A DNA stretch of 64,000 nucleotides from NCBI RefSeq assembly GCF_016862915.1, contig NZ_BONW01000022.1, forward strand, positions 1-64,000. The letters run 5' to 3'. Within the stretch, counting starts at the first letter, position 1; each line of letters opens with the position of its first letter. The position numbers and the translations under genes were made by a program. Below are positions 50,055 to 59,345 of the stretch, piece by piece. Below the pieces are notes generated by a model. The model was not told the DNA's origin and searched no databases. It was given only the letters and a program-made list of their open reading frames with translations. The stretch comes from Plantactinospora endophytica (GTDB lineage Bacteria > Actinomycetota > Actinomycetes > Mycobacteriales > Micromonosporaceae).

Positions 50055-51257
50055 CTACGCCCCTTCCTCGGGCGGTGCTGGCTGCCAGCCGACGGCCGCC
50101 GCCCACTCCTCGGCGTACCGGTGCTCCAGGTCGAACCACGGCTCCTTGGCCTCGGCATAGGCGTCCAGGTCCGGGCCGGCCGCCGCCAGCCGGCGCTTCA
50201 CCGCCAGGTAGTCGGCCCGGCGTTCCGGGTCGGCCCGGAGATGATCACGCATCAGCAGGGCGTACCGCCAGCCGGGCGAGCCGATCTCCCGGACGTGCAG
50301 GTTGACCGGGCGTCCCGGGTCCGCGCTGCCGTGCAACCGCTTCTCCCACCGGGTGACAGCGGCCGGCTGGCGGGCGTTGTCCCACCACTCGCCCGGACAG
50401 CGCGGGAAGCCGGCGTCGGCGAGCCGGTCGGCCAGCGCGTCCGCGTCGGCGAGCGAGGCGACGCCGAGTTGCAGGTCGACGACGTCCTTCGCGGCCAGGC
50501 CGGGCACGGAGGTGGACCCGATGTGGTCGACGCGTACCCCGGCCGGGGCGACGGCGTGCCGGATCCGGGCGGCCAGTCGACGGTACTGGGCCGGCCAGTC
50601 CGGATCCGGCTCGACCAGCCGCGCCTCGGTCGCCCGTACCGCCCGGCGCTCCCGGACGTTCCGCTCGTACGGCGTCAACCGCTCCCGCCACAGCGCGTCC
50701 ACCGCGGCGTGCAGTTCGGCGAGGTCGCCGTCGTTGTCCAGCAGTACGTCCGCGGCGGCTGCCCGCCGCTCGTCGCCGGCCTGTGCCCCGATCCGCTGGG
50801 CCGCCTGCTCGGCGGTCATCCCGCGATCCCGGACCAGCCGCTCGACCCGGGTCGCCTCGGCCGCCCGCACCACCAGCACCAGGTGGTACGTCGGGGCGAG
50901 CCCCACCTCCACCAGCAGCGGTACGTCGTTGACCACCACCGCCTCCGGAGCCGCCCCGTGGATCAGCTCGGCGCTGCGTCGGCGTACCCGGGGGTGGATG
51001 ATCGCCTCCAGTCGGGTCCGCGCGGTCGGGTCGGCGAAGACGATCTCCCCGAGCGCGGCCCTGTCCAGGCTGCCGTCGTCCGCGCACACCCGGGGGCCGA
51101 ACGCGGCCACCACCTCCCGCAGCCCGTCCGTGCCGGGCTCGACCACCTCCCGGGCGATCCGGTCGGAGTCGACCACCACCGCCCCGAGGCTGGCCAGCCG
51201 GGCCGCGACGACGCTCTTTCCCGAACCGATCCCACCGGTGAGTCCGACCTTCAGCAC
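50055..51257 (-). CDS. coaE: Dephospho-CoA kinase fused to a GrpB-like domain
   Basis: A 400-aa two-domain protein. Residues 1-205 are dephospho-CoA kinase, the last step of CoA synthesis: P-loop LTGGIGSGKS, VVDSDRIAREV, VNDVPLLVEVGL and the lid RDRGMTAEQAAQRIGAQ. Residues about 215-400 are a GrpB/UPF0157 nucleotidyltransferase-like domain (VRVDHIGSTSVPGLAAKDVVDLQ with GSTSV and DxD-type acids). This fusion is usual in actinobacteria. GTG 51257 begins directly before the P-loop region. It lies downstream of rpsA on the same strand, after a terminator and repeats. Confidence 0.95.
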   Translation of the reverse strand: MLKVGLTGGIGSGKSVVAARLASLGAVVVDSDRIAREVVEPGTDGLREVVAAFGPRVCADDGSLDRAALGEIVFADPTARTRLEAIIHPRVRRRSAELIHGAAPEAVVVNDVPLLVEVGLAPTYHLVLVVRAAEATRVERLVRDRGMTAEQAAQRIGAQAGDERRAAAADVLLDNDGDLAELHAAVDALWRERLTPYERNVRERRAVRATEARLVEPDPDWPAQYRRLAARIRHAVAPAGVRVDHIGSTSVPGLAAKDVVDLQLGVASLADADALADRLADAGFPRCPGEWWDNARQPAAVTRWEKRLHGSADPGRPVNLHVREIGSPGWRYALLMRDHLRADPERRADYLAVKRRLAAAGPDLDAYAEAKEPWFDLEHRYAEEWAAAVGWQPAPPEEGA

Positions 51258-51376
51258 CGGTCCAGTCAACCCGATGGGCGCCCGCCCGCCAAGATCTCCG
51301 CCCACCGCGACCCGTTCGGGCGCCGACCGACCGGGGGCGGGGCTGGCGATCCCAGGCACCATCCGCCCGGACGCGG

Positions 51377-51526
51377 GGAAGGCCCGCCCTGGGAGAGGGG
51401 AAGGCCCGCCCTGGGTAAAGCGAACGGCCCGCCCTCGAAAAGGCGGAAGGCCGGCCTCGAAAAGGCGGACTGCCCGCCTTCGAAAGGTGGAAGGCCCGCT
51501 CTGGAAAGGCGGAAGGCCCGCTTCCC
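51377..51526 (+). repeat. Seven 22-bp tandem repeats between rpsA and coaE
   Basis: Units of the form GGAAGGCCCGCcyTsGraAAGGC start at 51377, 51399, 51421, 51445, 51467, 51489 and 51511. The last unit is the left arm of the rpsA terminator, so the array appears to have grown out of that stem. Confidence 0.85.
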
Positions 51527-51558
51527 GGACCGGTCGAGCCGGATCTGGGAAGCGGGCC
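51515..51558 (-). terminator. rpsA transcription terminator (12-bp stem)
   Basis: GGCCCGCTTCCC (51515-51526) pairs perfectly with 51547-51558; the 20-base interior can add a CCGG/CCGG pairing. It starts 23 bases after the rpsA stop codon. On the minus strand a pyrimidine-rich run (CTTCCGCCTTTCC) follows. Confidence 0.75.
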
Positions 51559-51581
51559 TCCGCCGCTGTACTACGTGTCGG

Positions 51582-53093
51582 CTACTTACCGCCGGCGAGC
51601 TTCTCCCGCAGAGCGGCGAGCGCCTCGTCGGTGGCCAGCGTGCCGGCCGGCTCCTCGGCCTGGCGGGCCGGAGCGGTGCTGCTGGAAGTGGCACCGCCAC
51701 CGCCGCCACCGCCGCCAGCGCCACCGGTCGGACCGGCGGGGTTGGCAGCGGCCTCGGCGTCGGCCGCCCGGGAGTTCTGCACCTGCTTGGTGTGCGCCTC
51801 CCAGCGGGTACGCGCCTCGGCGTACTGCGTCTCCCAGGTCTCCCGCTGCTTGTCGAAGCCCTCGAGCCACTCCCCGGTCTCCGGATCGAAGCCCTCGGGG
51901 TAGATGTAGTTGCCCTCGTTGTCGTACGTCGCGGTCATGCCGTAGAGGGTCGGGTCGAAGTGCTCCTCGCCCTCGACGAAGCCCTCGTTGGCCTGCTTGA
52001 GCGAGAGCGAGATCCGCCGCCGCTCCAGGTCGATGTCGATGACCTTGACCATGACGTCCGAGCCGACCTGGACGACCTGCTCCGGGATCTCCACGTGGCG
52101 CTCGGCCAGCTCGGAGATGTGCACCAGGCCCTCGATGCCGTCGTCGACCCGCACGAACGCACCGAACGGCACCAGCTTGGTGACCTTACCCGGCACGATC
52201 TGCTGGATCGCGTGGGTACGGGCGAACTGGCGCCACGGGTCCTCCTGGGTCGCCTTCAACGACAGCGAGACCCGCTCGCGGTCGAGGTCGACGTCCAGCA
52301 CCTCGACCTCGACCTCCTGGCCGACCTCGACGACCTCGGACGGGTGGTCGATGTGCTTCCAGGAGAGCTCGGAGACGTGCACGAGACCGTCCACGCCGCC
52401 AAGGTCGACGAAGGCGCCGAAGTTGACGATCGAGGAGACGACGCCCTTGCGGACCTGGCCCTTCTGCAGCTTGTTGAGGAACTCGGTACGCACCTCGGAC
52501 TGGGTCTGCTCAAGCCAGGCACGGCGGGACAGCACCACGTTGTTGCGGTTCTTGTCCAGCTCGATGATCTTGGCTTCGAGCTCCCGCCCGACGTACGGCT
52601 GGAGGTCCCGCACCCGGCGCATCTCGACCAGGGACGCGGGCAGGAAGCCACGCAGCCCGATGTCCAGGATGAGGCCGCCCTTGACCACCTCGATGACGGA
52701 GCCGCGGACGACGCCGTCCTCGTCCTTGATCTTCTCGATCGTGCCCCAGGCGCGCTCGTACTGGGCCCGCTTCTTCGAGAGGATCAGGCGCCCCTCCTTG
52801 TCCTCCTTCTGGAGGACGAGGGCCTCGATGTGGTCACCGACCGACACCACCTCGGCGGGGTCGACGTCGTGCTTGATCGACAACTCGCGCGAGGGGATGA
52901 CACCCTCGGTCTTGTAGCCGATGTCGAGCAGGACCTCGTCCCGATCGACCTTGACGACGGTGCCTTCGACAATGTCGCCGTCGTTGAAGTACTTGATGGT
53001 CTCGTCGATCGCGGCGAGGAAAGCTTCCTCGGAACCGAGGTCGTCGACGGTGACCTTGGTGGCGCTCGAGGGGGCCTCGATGCTGCTCGTCAT
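51582..53093 (-). CDS. rpsA: 30S ribosomal protein S1
   Basis: S1 binds mRNA leaders and helps initiation. The 503-aa protein has four S1 OB-fold repeats: residues about 35-105 (GDIVEGTVVKVDRDEVLLDIG), 125-190 (GSVIEVVKGGLILDIG), 210-280 (KGVVSSIVNFGAFVDLGG) and 295-365 (PGKVTKLVPFGAFVRVDDG), plus a C-terminal tail with a Gly run and Ala/Ser/Pro-rich sequence, as in other actinobacterial S1 proteins that have fewer domains than the six of E. coli. The start is ATG 53093. The terminator at 51515 ends the transcript. Confidence 0.97.
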   Translation of the reverse strand: MTSSIEAPSSATKVTVDDLGSEEAFLAAIDETIKYFNDGDIVEGTVVKVDRDEVLLDIGYKTEGVIPSRELSIKHDVDPAEVVSVGDHIEALVLQKEDKEGRLILSKKRAQYERAWGTIEKIKDEDGVVRGSVIEVVKGGLILDIGLRGFLPASLVEMRRVRDLQPYVGRELEAKIIELDKNRNNVVLSRRAWLEQTQSEVRTEFLNKLQKGQVRKGVVSSIVNFGAFVDLGGVDGLVHVSELSWKHIDHPSEVVEVGQEVEVEVLDVDLDRERVSLSLKATQEDPWRQFARTHAIQQIVPGKVTKLVPFGAFVRVDDGIEGLVHISELAERHVEIPEQVVQVGSDVMVKVIDIDLERRRISLSLKQANEGFVEGEEHFDPTLYGMTATYDNEGNYIYPEGFDPETGEWLEGFDKQRETWETQYAEARTRWEAHTKQVQNSRAADAEAAANPAGPTGGAGGGGGGGGATSSSTAPARQAEEPAGTLATDEALAALREKLAGGK

Positions 53094-53270
53094 GTGGGCG
53101 GTTGCTCCGGTCGGATGGATGTCACAGCAGGTTTGTGTCGCGGTGACCCGTTTACGCCTGCGGATCCGTCGCCGGGCCCCCGGGCGATCGCTGCTCCCGA
53201 CCGCTGGTTGGTATCCGACGACCGCGGACCTGCTCCCTGCCGAGGCACACGATCCGCGAGCGCATCGAAC

Positions 53271-53301
53271 AGCTTACCGTGTGCATTACCACAGCGTGCA
53301 A
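53271..53301 (-). promoter_or_regulatory. Candidate rpsA promoter
   Basis: On the minus strand TTGCAC (53296-53301) is followed 19 bases later by TAAGCT (53271-53276). The resulting leader of about 170 bases before the rpsA ATG would allow post-transcriptional control. The 409-base gap from 53094 to 53502 holds no other evident feature. Confidence 0.4.
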
Positions 53302-53502
53302 GCCCTCCCCGCACGTGATGAGATCCGCTGTCCACTGCTCGGGAAGAGTTCGCGTAGCGCCGGATTCCGGCACTCTCGACATGACCTTACCCGGCACCGG
53401 CGGCGGTTAACGGCCGGCGACCCGCGCCGGGCCGGCCGGCGACGTCGGCGTGGCCGGGGCCCGACCCGGACCGGCGTCCGTCCCGGGCACTAGCGTGGCG
53501 GG

Positions 53503-54348
53503 GTGCACGAGAACACGCTGGCGGAGTTGCCCGAGGACGACGCGTCCGGAGTACTCCGGCGTCCGGTCACCGACGCCGAGAGCCGGCGGGCCAACCGCCG
53601 CTGGTGGGACACGGACGCCGACGACTACCAGGCCGAACACGGCGCCTTCCTGGGCGAGGCGGACTTCGTCTGGTGCCCGGAGCGGCTGCGCGAGGCCGAC
53701 GCCCGGCTGCTCGGCGAGCTGACCGGCCGGCGGGTGCTCGAACTCGGCTGCGGTGCGGCCTCGGCGGCCCGCTGGCTCGCCGCCGAGGGTGCCCGGCCGG
53801 TCGGGCTGGACCTGTCCGCCGGCATGTTGCGGCACGCCGCGCTCGGCGCCGCCACCTCCGGGGTACGCGTGCCGCTGGTCCAGGCCGACGCCCTGGCCCT
53901 GCCGTTCCGGGCCGCGAGTTTCGACATCGTCTGTACGGCCTTCGGCGCGATCCCGTTCGTGGCCGACTCGGCGGCGGCGCTGCGCGAGGTGCACCGGGTG
54001 CTCCGCCCCGGCGGCCGGTGGGTGTTCTCGGTCACCCACCCGATGCGGTGGATCTTCCTGGACGACCCGGGCGAGGGCGGACTGATTGCCACCCATTCCT
54101 ACTTCGACCGCCGCCCGTACGTCGAGCAGGACGCTACCGGCACGCCGACCTACGTCGAGCAGCACCGCACCCTCGGCGACCGGGTACGCGAGATCGTCGG
54201 CGCCGGTTTCGTGCTGCGGGACGTGGTGGAGCCGGAGTGGCCGGCCGGACACGAGCAGATCTGGGGGCAGTGGAGCCCGCTGCGCGGCCGACTCTTCCCC
54301 GGCACCGCCATCTTCGTCTGCGAAAAACCGGACGGCACGTCCGGCTAA
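53503..54348 (+). CDS. Class I SAM-dependent methyltransferase
   Basis: A 281-aa methyltransferase with the SAM motifs RRVLELGCGAASAARWLAAEG (motif I), VGLDLSAGML (motif II acid), ADALALPFRAASFDIVCTAF (post-II) and LREVHRVLRPGGRWVFSV (motif III). The N-terminal WWDTDADDYQAEHG and C-terminal GHEQIWGQWSPLRGRL segments define a well-conserved actinobacterial subgroup of unknown substrate. GTG 53503 has TAGCGT six bases upstream and no ribosome site, so it is probably leaderless. Confidence 0.9.
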   Translation: MHENTLAELPEDDASGVLRRPVTDAESRRANRRWWDTDADDYQAEHGAFLGEADFVWCPERLREADARLLGELTGRRVLELGCGAASAARWLAAEGARPVGLDLSAGMLRHAALGAATSGVRVPLVQADALALPFRAASFDIVCTAFGAIPFVADSAAALREVHRVLRPGGRWVFSVTHPMRWIFLDDPGEGGLIATHSYFDRRPYVEQDATGTPTYVEQHRTLGDRVREIVGAGFVLRDVVEPEWPAGHEQIWGQWSPLRGRLFPGTAIFVCEKPDGTSG

Positions 54349-54376
54349 CACCGATCCCGCTCACTACGTTGGGCGG

Positions 54377-54979
54377 GTGACCAGCGAACCGGCCGCCCGG
54401 CTGCCCGGACCGTGGCGACCAGACCCGGTCCGGCAGCGTCAGGCGGGCTACCGACTGGAAGACCTCCTACGCCTCCCGTCGGACGCCCCGCGCGTCGAGC
54501 TCCTCGACGGAGTCCTGCGCGCGCTCCCCGCCCCCGACCTGGGCCATCAGCACATCTCTGGTCTGCTCCGCCGTCTGCTGGGAGACCAAGCACCCGGGCA
54601 CCTCGGGGTGACCCAGGCGGTCGGGGTGGCGCTGGACACCGACCACATCCGCAGACCGGACGTCCTGGTCTACCGGGCGGAGGTCCCGGCGGAGCGGCAC
54701 TTCCTGCTGCCGCACGAGGTGGTGCTCGCGGTCGAGGTCGTCTCGCCCGGGACCCGGCGTACGGACAGGTTCAGCAAGCCCGCCGAGTACGCGGCGGCCG
54801 GCATCGCCTGCTACTGGCGAGTGGAGCAGAACCCGGTACGGGTGCACGCGTACCGGCTGGCCGACCGGCCCGGGCGCAGCGGCAACCGGGAGTACGAACT
54901 GCTCGCCAAGGCCGACGAGCTGCTGGAACTGGTCGATCCGTTCCCGATCAAGCTGGCGATCGGCGAAATCGCCCCGTAA
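54377..54979 (+). CDS. Uma2-family restriction-endonuclease-fold protein
   Basis: A 200-aa Uma2 protein (PD-(D/E)xK nuclease fold). Seen: YRLEDLLRLP and RVELLDGVLRALP at the start, RRPDVLVYRAEVP (Asp), LAVEVVSPGTRRTDRFSKPAEYAAAGIACYW (the ExV...K catalytic block and family tail). These proteins are abundant in actinobacteria and cyanobacteria, and their targets are unknown. GTG 54377 has TACGTT six bases upstream and no Shine-Dalgarno, again suggesting a leaderless mRNA. It follows the methyltransferase by 28 bases. Confidence 0.9.
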   Translation: MTSEPAARLPGPWRPDPVRQRQAGYRLEDLLRLPSDAPRVELLDGVLRALPAPDLGHQHISGLLRRLLGDQAPGHLGVTQAVGVALDTDHIRRPDVLVYRAEVPAERHFLLPHEVVLAVEVVSPGTRRTDRFSKPAEYAAAGIACYWRVEQNPVRVHAYRLADRPGRSGNREYELLAKADELLELVDPFPIKLAIGEIAP

Positions 54980-55042
54980 CTCCGTTTCCGGTTCCGGTCG
55001 GGCGCACCGGTTACCGCCCCGGGCAGCCGGGTAGACCGCTGC

Positions 55043-55255
55043 ATGCCAGAGCGGAGAAAACTGCGTAAGGGCGACCGGGTGAGCTGGCGAAGCCACGGTT
55101 CCAGCGCGCACGGCACCGTCCAGGAGGAGATCACCGAACGGACGTACGCCGGGAAGCGTACGGTCGCCGCGTCGAAGGAGGATCCGCAGTACCGGGTCCG
55201 TACCGACGAGGGGCGGGACGCGGTACACAAGCCGGAGGCGTTGTTCGATGAGTAG
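55043..55255 (+). CDS. DUF2945 (HVA1/TUDOR-like) protein
   Basis: A 70-aa basic protein with the DUF2945 pattern: LRKGDRVSWRSHGSSAHGTV near the N-terminus, EEITERTYAGKRTVAASKEDPQYRV and the tail AVHKPEALFDE. The fold is a small barrel related to TUDOR-type domains. Function unknown. Its stop overlaps the next start by 8 bases, so the two are an operon. Confidence 0.88.
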   Translation: MPERRKLRKGDRVSWRSHGSSAHGTVQEEITERTYAGKRTVAASKEDPQYRVRTDEGRDAVHKPEALFDE

Positions 55256-55688
55256 TCGCGCCGACGACGGCCGGGACACCGTGCGGGAGTTCCGGGACGC
55301 GGTGAACATGAATCCCGGCGAGCTGGGCAAGTGGCTGGACACCGACGACTCGAAGACGGTGGGCTGGCGCAAGGGCGGCAAGGGCGGCGGCGAGTCGGTC
55401 GGACACGAGTCCGGACGGAAGATCATCGACCTGCTGCGCAAGCGCGCCAACCAGTTCACCGACCGGGACTTCGCGCACATGCGGAAGGTCGTCGGGTACG
55501 TCCGGCGGCACATGGCGCAACGACCGTCCGGCGACGTACGCAACACCAGGTGGCGTTACTCCCTGATGAACTGGGGACACGACCCGCTCAAGGCACCCCT
55601 GCCAGCGGTCGGCGGCCCGTCCCGCAAGGCCCAGCAGCGGCACCGGGAGGCCGAACGCTCCTCGGGCCGGAACCAGCGCACCCGGTGA
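55248..55688 (+). CDS. DUF3140 protein
   Basis: A 146-aa protein of the DUF3140 family (EFRDAVNMNPGELGKWLDTDDSKTVGW, then SVGHESGRKIIDLLRKR and HMRKVVGYVRRHMAQRP). The DUF2945-DUF3140 pairing is common in actinobacteria and suggests a shared, probably DNA- or stress-related role, but there is no experimental basis known to me. It starts inside the end of the DUF2945 gene. Confidence 0.88.
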   Translation: MSSRADDGRDTVREFRDAVNMNPGELGKWLDTDDSKTVGWRKGGKGGGESVGHESGRKIIDLLRKRANQFTDRDFAHMRKVVGYVRRHMAQRPSGDVRNTRWRYSLMNWGHDPLKAPLPAVGGPSRKAQQRHREAERSSGRNQRTR

Positions 55689-55744
55689 GTCCGCTCCCGG
55701 TGAGCCTGCGCTCGGTGCCGAGCCCGCAGCGGGCCTGACCTGGC

Positions 55745-56494
55745 GTGGCGCTCCGGCCGAACTGGTCGCGGCCGGGCTGGTGGCGGCCCAGGTGGTCGCT
55801 GTCATCGGGGCGTGCCTCGACGGGAGAGACCGGGGAGACCGGGCGGGTCGGAGGTGGCTTCGGCGCGGCCCGGGACACCACCAGGCTGGTCGCGTTCAGC
55901 GACGCGGTCTTCGCCATCGCGGTCACCCTGCTGGTACTGGAGATCCATCCGCCGAACGACTTCCGCGCGCTGTTCTCCTCGCTGGGGGCGCTCTGGCCGT
56001 CGTACATGGCCTACGTGATCACGTTCCTGCAGATCGGGCAGATCTGGGTCAACCACCATGTCATGTTCGACCACATCGTCTCGGTGGACCGGTTCGTGCT
56101 CTTCACGAACACGGTCCTGCTGATGGATGTCGCCTTCCTGCCGTTCGCCGCGTCGGTGCTGTCCGAATCCTTCCGGGTCGGTCAGGGGCAGCGCGGAGCC
56201 GTACTGTTCTACGGCCTCACCCTGGGCCTCGCCGCGATCCTGTTCAACATCACCTGGGAGTACGCCCGCCACCGCCGCCACCTGTTCCGGGACGACGTCG
56301 ACGACGCCGGAGCCCGGTCCGTCGGCCGCCGATTTCGGCTGGCGCTGTTCTGGATCGGTGCCGGCGCCGCCATCGGCGGCTTCGTGCCCGTGGCGGGTGT
56401 GGTGGTGATCGCCGCGTTCATCCCGTTCTACTGGCTGCCGATCCGGGGCGAGACGCCCGGACCACGCCGGAACGGCGACGCTCCGACCGGCTGA
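55745..56494 (+). CDS. TMEM175-family potassium channel-like protein
   Basis: A membrane protein of up to 249 aa with about six helices. The RLVAFSDAVFAIAVTLLVL segment contains the FSD motif that lines the pore helix of TMEM175 channels; NHHVMFDHI and NTVLLMDVAFLPF follow as in bacterial members. The GTG at 55745 gives 45 residues of basic Trp/Arg/Gly-rich sequence before the first helix; it has no clear ribosome site, and no better internal start is visible. Role: K+ leak channel by family. Confidence 0.85.
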   Translation: MALRPNWSRPGWWRPRWSLSSGRASTGETGETGRVGGGFGAARDTTRLVAFSDAVFAIAVTLLVLEIHPPNDFRALFSSLGALWPSYMAYVITFLQIGQIWVNHHVMFDHIVSVDRFVLFTNTVLLMDVAFLPFAASVLSESFRVGQGQRGAVLFYGLTLGLAAILFNITWEYARHRRHLFRDDVDDAGARSVGRRFRLALFWIGAGAAIGGFVPVAGVVVIAAFIPFYWLPIRGETPGPRRNGDAPTG

Positions 56495-56534
56495 CGTCGA
56501 GGCGGGCGCCGGGACGGACCGACGTGTCGCGCGG

Positions 56535-59222
56535 TCAGTGGTCGGCGCTGTTCCAGTCCGTACCGACGCCGACCGAGACCTCCAGCGGCACCGCCAGCGG
56601 ATAGGCCGCACCCATCTCGCGCCGGACCAGCGCCTCGAGGTCGGCCCGCTCGCCGGGTGCCACCTCGAAGACCAGTTCGTCGTGCACCTGGAGCAGCATC
56701 CGGGACCGCAGGTCGGCGGCGCGCAGCGCGGTGTCGACGTGCAGCATCGCCACCTTGATGATGTCGGCGGCCGAACCCTGGATCGGGGCGTTCAGCGCCA
56801 TCCGCTCGGCCATCTCCCGGCGCTGCCGGTTGTCGCTGACCAGGTCGGGCAGGTAGCGCCGACGGCCGAGGATGGTCTCGGTGTAGCCGTCCTTGACCGC
56901 CTTCTTCACCACCGACTGGAGGTAGTCCCGGACCCCGCCGAAGCGGCTGAAGTATTCCTCCATCAGGGCCCGTGCCTCGTCGGCGGCGATGCCGAGCTGC
57001 TGGCCGAGGCCGAACGCGCTCAGCCCGTACGCCAGGCCGTAGTTCATTGCCTTGATCTTGCGCCGCTGGTCCGGGGTGACCTCGCCCACCGCGACCCCGA
57101 AGACCGAGGAGGCGGTCGCGGCGTGGAAGTCGGCCCCGGAGTTGAACGCCTCGATCAGGGCGGTGTCGCCGGAGAGGTGCGCCATGATCCGCATCTCGAT
57201 CTGGCTGTAGTCGGCGGTGAGCAGGCAGTCGTAGCCCGGCCCGACCACGAAGGCCCGGCGGATCCGCCGACCCTCCTCGGTGCGGATCGGGATGTTCTGC
57301 AGGTTGGGGTCGGTCGAGGAGAGCCGACCGGTAGCCGCCACCGTCTGGTGGAAGGTGGTGTGGATCCGGCCGTCGTCGGAGACCGACTTCAGCAGGCCGT
57401 CGACCGTGGACTTGAGCCGGGCCACGTCGCGGTGCCGGAGCAGGTGCTCCAGCAGTGGATGCGGCTGCTGCGCGTAGAGCCACTGCAGGGCGTCGGCGTC
57501 GGTGGTGTAACCCGTCTTGATCTTCTTGGTCTTGGGCAGGCCCAGCTCGGTGAAGAGGATCTCCTGCAACTGCTTGGGCGAGCCGAGGTTGAACTCCCGC
57601 CCGATCACCTCGTACGCCGCCTGGGCGACCGCCTTCACCTCCCCGGCGAAGTGCGCCTCCAGCTCCGACAGGTAGTCGGTGTCGGCGGCGATGCCGATCC
57701 GCTCCATCGCGCCGAGCACGTCGACCAGCGGCTGCTCCACCTCGGCGAGCAGCCTGGCCGACTGCTCGCCGTCCCGGGACAGCTCGGCGGCGATGGCGTC
57801 GGCCAGGTCCAGGGTGGCCCGGGCCCGGAGCATCAGGTTCTGCTCGACCTCGCCCTCGTTGCCGAGGCCGTCGAAGGTGAGCTGGCCGGTCTCCGGCGCG
57901 TCGACCTTCAGCTCCCGGTGCAGGTAGCGCAGGGCCAGGTCGGTCAGGTCGTAGGAGCGCTGGTCGGGGCGGGCCAGGTAGGCGGCGAGCGCAGTGTCCC
58001 GCTGCACGCCGCGCAGCGTCCAGCCGTGCGCGGCGAAGGCCAGCAGCGCCGGCTTGCTGTCGTGCAGCACCTTCGGGCGCTCCGGATCGGCCAGCCAGCC
58101 GGCCACCGCGGTCTCGTCCTCGGCGGTCAGGCCGGCCGGGTCGAACCAGCCCGCCACTCCGGTCGCGGTGGCCAGGGCGACACCGGTCAGCGCACCGGTG
58201 CCCCGGCCGAACGAGCCGGCGACGGCGATCCCGACCGGGGTCGTCGGCGGCACGTGCTCGGCCAGCCAGCCGGCCACCTCGCCGGTGGAGAGCACCTTGC
58301 CGGCCAGGTCGAAGCCGGCCTCGGCCTCCGGCTCGACCGCGTCCAGGTACTGGTAGAGCCGGTCCCGCAGGATGCGGAACTCGAGGGTGTCGAAGACCTG
58401 GTGCACGGCCTCCCGGTCCCAGCCCTGCCAGCGGGTCTCCTCGGCCCGCAACGGCAGCTCCAGGTCCGAGACCAGGCAGTTGATGTCGTAGTTGCGGATC
58501 ACGTCGGAAAGCCGCTCGCGCAGGCTGTCGCCGGCCTTTCCCTTGATCTCGTCGGCCCGGGCGATCACCCCCTCGACGCCGCCGTACTGGAGGATCCACT
58601 TCGCGGCCGTCTTCGGGCCCACCCCCGGCACGCCGGGAAGGTTGTCGCTGGTCTCGCCGACAAGTGCCGCCAGGTCGCGGTACTGCTCGGGGCCGACGCC
58701 GTAGCGCTCGGTGACCGCCGCCCGGTCCATCCGGGCCAGGTCGGAGACGCCCTTGCGCGGATAGAGCACCGTGACCTGGTCGCCGACGAGTTGGAAGGCG
58801 TCCCGGTCACCGGTGCAGATCAGCACCTCCATGCCGGCGTCCCGACCCTGGAAGGCGAGCGTGGCGAGCACGTCGTCGGCCTCGTAGCCCGGCATCTCCA
58901 CCGTCGGCACCCGGAGCGCGGCGAGCACCTCCTTGACCAGGCTGACCTGGCCGGCGAACTCGCCCGGCGTCTCGGAACGGCCGGCCTTGTATTCGGCGTA
59001 GCGCTCGGTGCGGAAGGACCGTCGGGAGACGTCGAAGGCCACCACGATGTGCGTGGGGCGCTCGTCGCGGAGCACGTTGATCAGCATCGAGGTGAAGCCG
59101 TAGACCGCGTTGGTCGGCTGCCCGGTCGTGGTGGAGAAGTTTTCCACCGGCAGGGCGAAGAACGCCCGGTATGCGAGCGAATGACCGTCGAGCAGCAGCA
59201 GGCGCGGCGTAGAGGCTGTCAC
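56535..59222 (-). CDS. polA: DNA polymerase I
   Basis: An 895-aa family A polymerase for Okazaki-fragment maturation and repair synthesis. The N-terminal 5'-3' exonuclease (residues 1-300) shows LLLDGHSLAYRAFFALP, GYEADDVLATLA and TGDRDAFQLV; the central 3'-5' exonuclease region (about 315-480) lacks the DxE proofreading residues, as usual in actinobacteria; the polymerase domain has motif A DYSQIEMR, motif B RRKIKAMNYGLAYGLS and motif C LLQVHDELVFE. GTG 59222 is the start. The liv operon ends upstream with its own terminator. Confidence 0.98.
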   Translation of the reverse strand: MTASTPRLLLLDGHSLAYRAFFALPVENFSTTTGQPTNAVYGFTSMLINVLRDERPTHIVVAFDVSRRSFRTERYAEYKAGRSETPGEFAGQVSLVKEVLAALRVPTVEMPGYEADDVLATLAFQGRDAGMEVLICTGDRDAFQLVGDQVTVLYPRKGVSDLARMDRAAVTERYGVGPEQYRDLAALVGETSDNLPGVPGVGPKTAAKWILQYGGVEGVIARADEIKGKAGDSLRERLSDVIRNYDINCLVSDLELPLRAEETRWQGWDREAVHQVFDTLEFRILRDRLYQYLDAVEPEAEAGFDLAGKVLSTGEVAGWLAEHVPPTTPVGIAVAGSFGRGTGALTGVALATATGVAGWFDPAGLTAEDETAVAGWLADPERPKVLHDSKPALLAFAAHGWTLRGVQRDTALAAYLARPDQRSYDLTDLALRYLHRELKVDAPETGQLTFDGLGNEGEVEQNLMLRARATLDLADAIAAELSRDGEQSARLLAEVEQPLVDVLGAMERIGIAADTDYLSELEAHFAGEVKAVAQAAYEVIGREFNLGSPKQLQEILFTELGLPKTKKIKTGYTTDADALQWLYAQQPHPLLEHLLRHRDVARLKSTVDGLLKSVSDDGRIHTTFHQTVAATGRLSSTDPNLQNIPIRTEEGRRIRRAFVVGPGYDCLLTADYSQIEMRIMAHLSGDTALIEAFNSGADFHAATASSVFGVAVGEVTPDQRRKIKAMNYGLAYGLSAFGLGQQLGIAADEARALMEEYFSRFGGVRDYLQSVVKKAVKDGYTETILGRRRYLPDLVSDNRQRREMAERMALNAPIQGSAADIIKVAMLHVDTALRAADLRSRMLLQVHDELVFEVAPGERADLEALVRREMGAAYPLAVPLEVSVGVGTDWNSADH

Positions 59223-59298
59223 GATAGGCGACTCTAGTCCGAACCCCCGACACCGTACCCACCGCCGGGCCGCCGGCCGGTCGACTCCCCGGGGACGC

Positions 59299-59334
59299 GG
59301 AAGCCCCGGGCCGCGCGGGCGGACCGGGGCTTCC
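59299..59334 (-). terminator. Terminator of the liv operon
   Basis: A perfect 11-bp stem (59299-59309 with 59324-59334; GGAAGCCCCGG arm) around a 14-base loop lies 12 bases after the livF stop on the minus strand and 77 bases before polA. There is no long T-run, which is common for actinobacterial terminators. Confidence 0.7.
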
Positions 59335-59345
59335 GGGCGTCGGGA

